Assembly (NCBI GenBank): GCA_003520455.1
Contig: DOUV01000115.1
Span: forward strand, 1-6,634
DNA: 6,634 bases
Direction of reading: 5' to 3'
Origin: Chloroflexota bacterium
GTDB lineage: Bacteria > Chloroflexota > Anaerolineae > Ardenticatenales > Ardenticatenaceae
The notes under the pieces are model-generated. The model saw only the letters and a program-made list of their open reading frames with translations, ran no database searches and was not told the origin of the DNA. Position 1 is the first letter of the stretch. Every line of letters starts with the position of its first letter. Positions 5,329 to 6,634 of the stretch are shown piece after piece. The position numbers were made by a program, and so were the translations under genes.

Positions 5329-6634
5329 CTACTGGCTGCTCTTCAAGAGGTCGTTCAGCTTGGCGTCCCCTTCCTCCATCGCCTCCGTCCCGCTCTTCTG
5401 GCCGACGAGGGCGGCCGAGAGCTCTGCCGCCATCATGTCTTCGACGGCGGTCCAATTGCGGAGTCCGGGCCGAATTCGGTCGCCTTCGAGTGCCTTCAGC
5501 GTGGCCTCCGCGGCTGGGAAGACCTTCTGGTAGTCGGCGTTGAGGAAGGTGCTGCGTCGCACCGGTGCGTTGGCGGCATTTATCGCCAGATCGAGTTGCA
5601 CCTTGGGGCTGCTGACATACTTGATCAGGTCCCAGGCTATGTCTTTATTGGCGCTGTCCTTATTGATAGCGAAGCCCCAGCCGCTGCCGACGCCGCCACT
5701 CTTGAGGTCGGGGACATCGCGCTTGATCGGGATGGACGACCAGGCCACCTTGCCGACGACCTTCGACTTGTCAGGCTTCTCGAACTCGAGGGCGTACGGC
5801 GAGTAGGTGATCGCACTGGCGACCAGGCCTTGCTGCATCACAGTGATGACGTCGTCGTGCTCGTAAGAGGTCATGCCGGGCGGAACGACGTGGTACTTGT
5901 TGTACAGATCGGCCCAGAATTGGGTGGCTTCGATCGAGGCTGGCTCGTTCAGCATACTCTTGCTCTGGTCGGGCGTCAGGAAGTTGCCGCCGAAGCCGTA
6001 CAGGAAGGCGAACCAGTTGTAGACCAGGAAGTTGCCCTGCTTGCCGGCGTGGACGGTGCCGTAGACGCCGTCTTTGGTCGTTTTCTGCGCATCGGCCAGG
6101 TACTCATCCCAGTAGGTGGGCGGGTTCTGGATGCCGGCGGCGTCGAACAGGTCTTTGCGGTAGTGGTAGATGAGCGTGCCGTAGCGGACCGGGACCGCGT
6201 AGGTCGTGCCATCCGGATAGGGCACGCGCATGGCCTTCAACACGGCGGGGATGAAGTCGTCCTGTTCCGGCAGGGGGTCCTTCTGTAACCAGGGATCGAG
6301 CGGCTCGAGGAAGGGTGCCATCTCGGAAGCCCAGATCGCCCCGTCCACCTGGACGACGTCGTAGGTGGAGGTGTGGGAGGTGAAGTCCAGGAGCGCCTTC
6401 TGGCGCACTTCCGCGTAGGCTAACTGGGTGATCTGGAGCTTGACACCATTCTCTTTGGCCCAGGCCTCAATGCCGGGCTGCACGCCGCGACCGCCTCCAC
6501 CTGTAGGCTGCAGCACGGAGAGCGTCTTTCCGGCGTACTTACCGGAGGTGCCGCCTTCGATGACGATCGGGGTGGGCGGCGCCGCGGGCGCCGCACTGGT
6601 CGGCTGTGCCTGCGCAGCCACCGTGGGGGCCACT
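5329..6634 (-). CDS. Extracellular solute-binding protein, family 1 (carbohydrate ABC importer), 5' end missing
   Basis: The last 434 codons of the receptor that captures substrate outside the membrane and delivers it to the two permeases. The frame is open to the right edge; the GTG at 6633-6631 is most likely an internal valine. The first 24 residues are an Ala/Pro/Thr-rich linker, as usually follows a lipoprotein signal, so the lipobox cysteine is probably beyond the window (inference). Numbered from that valine, the mature domain begins near 35 (KTLSVLQPT). It shows typical SBP_bac_1 features: YDVVQVDGAIWASEMAPFLE (91-110), the hinge-region block VPVRYGTLIYHYRKDLFDAA (147-166) with the PPTYWDEYL helix after it (171-179), and the late block GGVGSGWGFAINKDS (313-327) leading into WDLIKYVSSP (334-343). 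Many Trp and Tyr residues fit sugar stacking. The exact ligand cannot be read. It is first in the transcription order within the window. Confidence 0.92.
   Translation of the reverse strand, partial: VAPTVAAQAQPTSAAPAAPPTPIVIEGGTSGKYAGKTLSVLQPTGGGGRGVQPGIEAWAKENGVKLQITQLAYAEVRQKALLDFTSHTSTYDVVQVDGAIWASEMAPFLEPLDPWLQKDPLPEQDDFIPAVLKAMRVPYPDGTTYAVPVRYGTLIYHYRKDLFDAAGIQNPPTYWDEYLADAQKTTKDGVYGTVHAGKQGNFLVYNWFAFLYGFGGNFLTPDQSKSMLNEPASIEATQFWADLYNKYHVVPPGMTSYEHDDVITVMQQGLVASAITYSPYALEFEKPDKSKVVGKVAWSSIPIKRDVPDLKSGGVGSGWGFAINKDSANKDIAWDLIKYVSSPKVQLDLAINAANAPVRRSTFLNADYQKVFPAAEATLKALEGDRIRPGLRNWTAVEDMMAAELSAALVGQKSGTEAMEEGDAKLNDLLKSSQ

Noticed and set aside
5596..6288. Plus-strand open frame of 230 codons
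   Set aside because: It is fully antisense to the well-supported solute-binding protein and has no recognisable motif; its Val/Asp/Gly-rich composition mirrors the opposite strand.
6576..6594. Perfect 8-bp GC inverted repeat with a 3-nt loop
   Set aside because: It is inside the Ala/Pro linker of the binding protein and follows from GCG/GCC/CCG codon repetition; there is no sign of a regulatory role.

Overview
The window is one unbroken block of minus-strand genes from a GC-rich bacterium, read from high to low coordinates. It has seven genes, two of them cut by the window edges. The tight packing, high G+C at third codon positions, GTG starts and the Ala/Pro/Thr-rich linker after the missing lipoprotein signal of the solute-binding protein resemble high-GC soil or thermophilic bacteria such as Chloroflexota (Thermomicrobia-like) or Actinobacteria. 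Chloroflexota is my preferred guess, at low to moderate confidence, because no phylogenetic marker is present.

Layout in transcription order. (1) 6634-3435 is a carbohydrate-type ABC importer: a family 1 extracellular solute-binding protein (5' end off the window), a MalF/UgpA-type permease and a MalG/UgpE-type permease. A perfect 12-bp all-GC hairpin sits between the binding-protein stop and the first permease. No MalK/UgpC-type ATPase is present in this window. (2) After only 15 bp, 3419-245 holds a three-gene unit joined by stop/start overlaps: an ABC-2-type exporter ATPase, an ABC-2-type membrane permease (ATGA overlap), and an unrecognised 445-residue protein (GTGA overlap). The last has one membrane segment at each end and a large predicted extracytoplasmic region. 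(3) After a 70-bp gap with its own good ribosome binding site, 174-1 is the N-terminal 58 codons of a beta-hydroxyacid dehydrogenase (3-hydroxyisobutyrate / tartronate-semialdehyde reductase family).

The importer would take up an unidentified sugar or related solute, presumably powered by a shared MalK-like ATPase encoded elsewhere. The ABC-2 unit should work as an exporter or membrane-remodelling complex, with the unknown double-anchored protein as a likely accessory subunit. Co-transcription of an uptake system and an unrelated exporter is suggested by the spacing but not proven. The most novel item is the unknown protein at 245-1582 and its coupling to the exporter. I see no RNA genes, insertion sequences, CRISPR arrays or convincing terminators, and no intergenic stretch longer than 70 bp. 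The operon promoter is presumably beyond position 6634.
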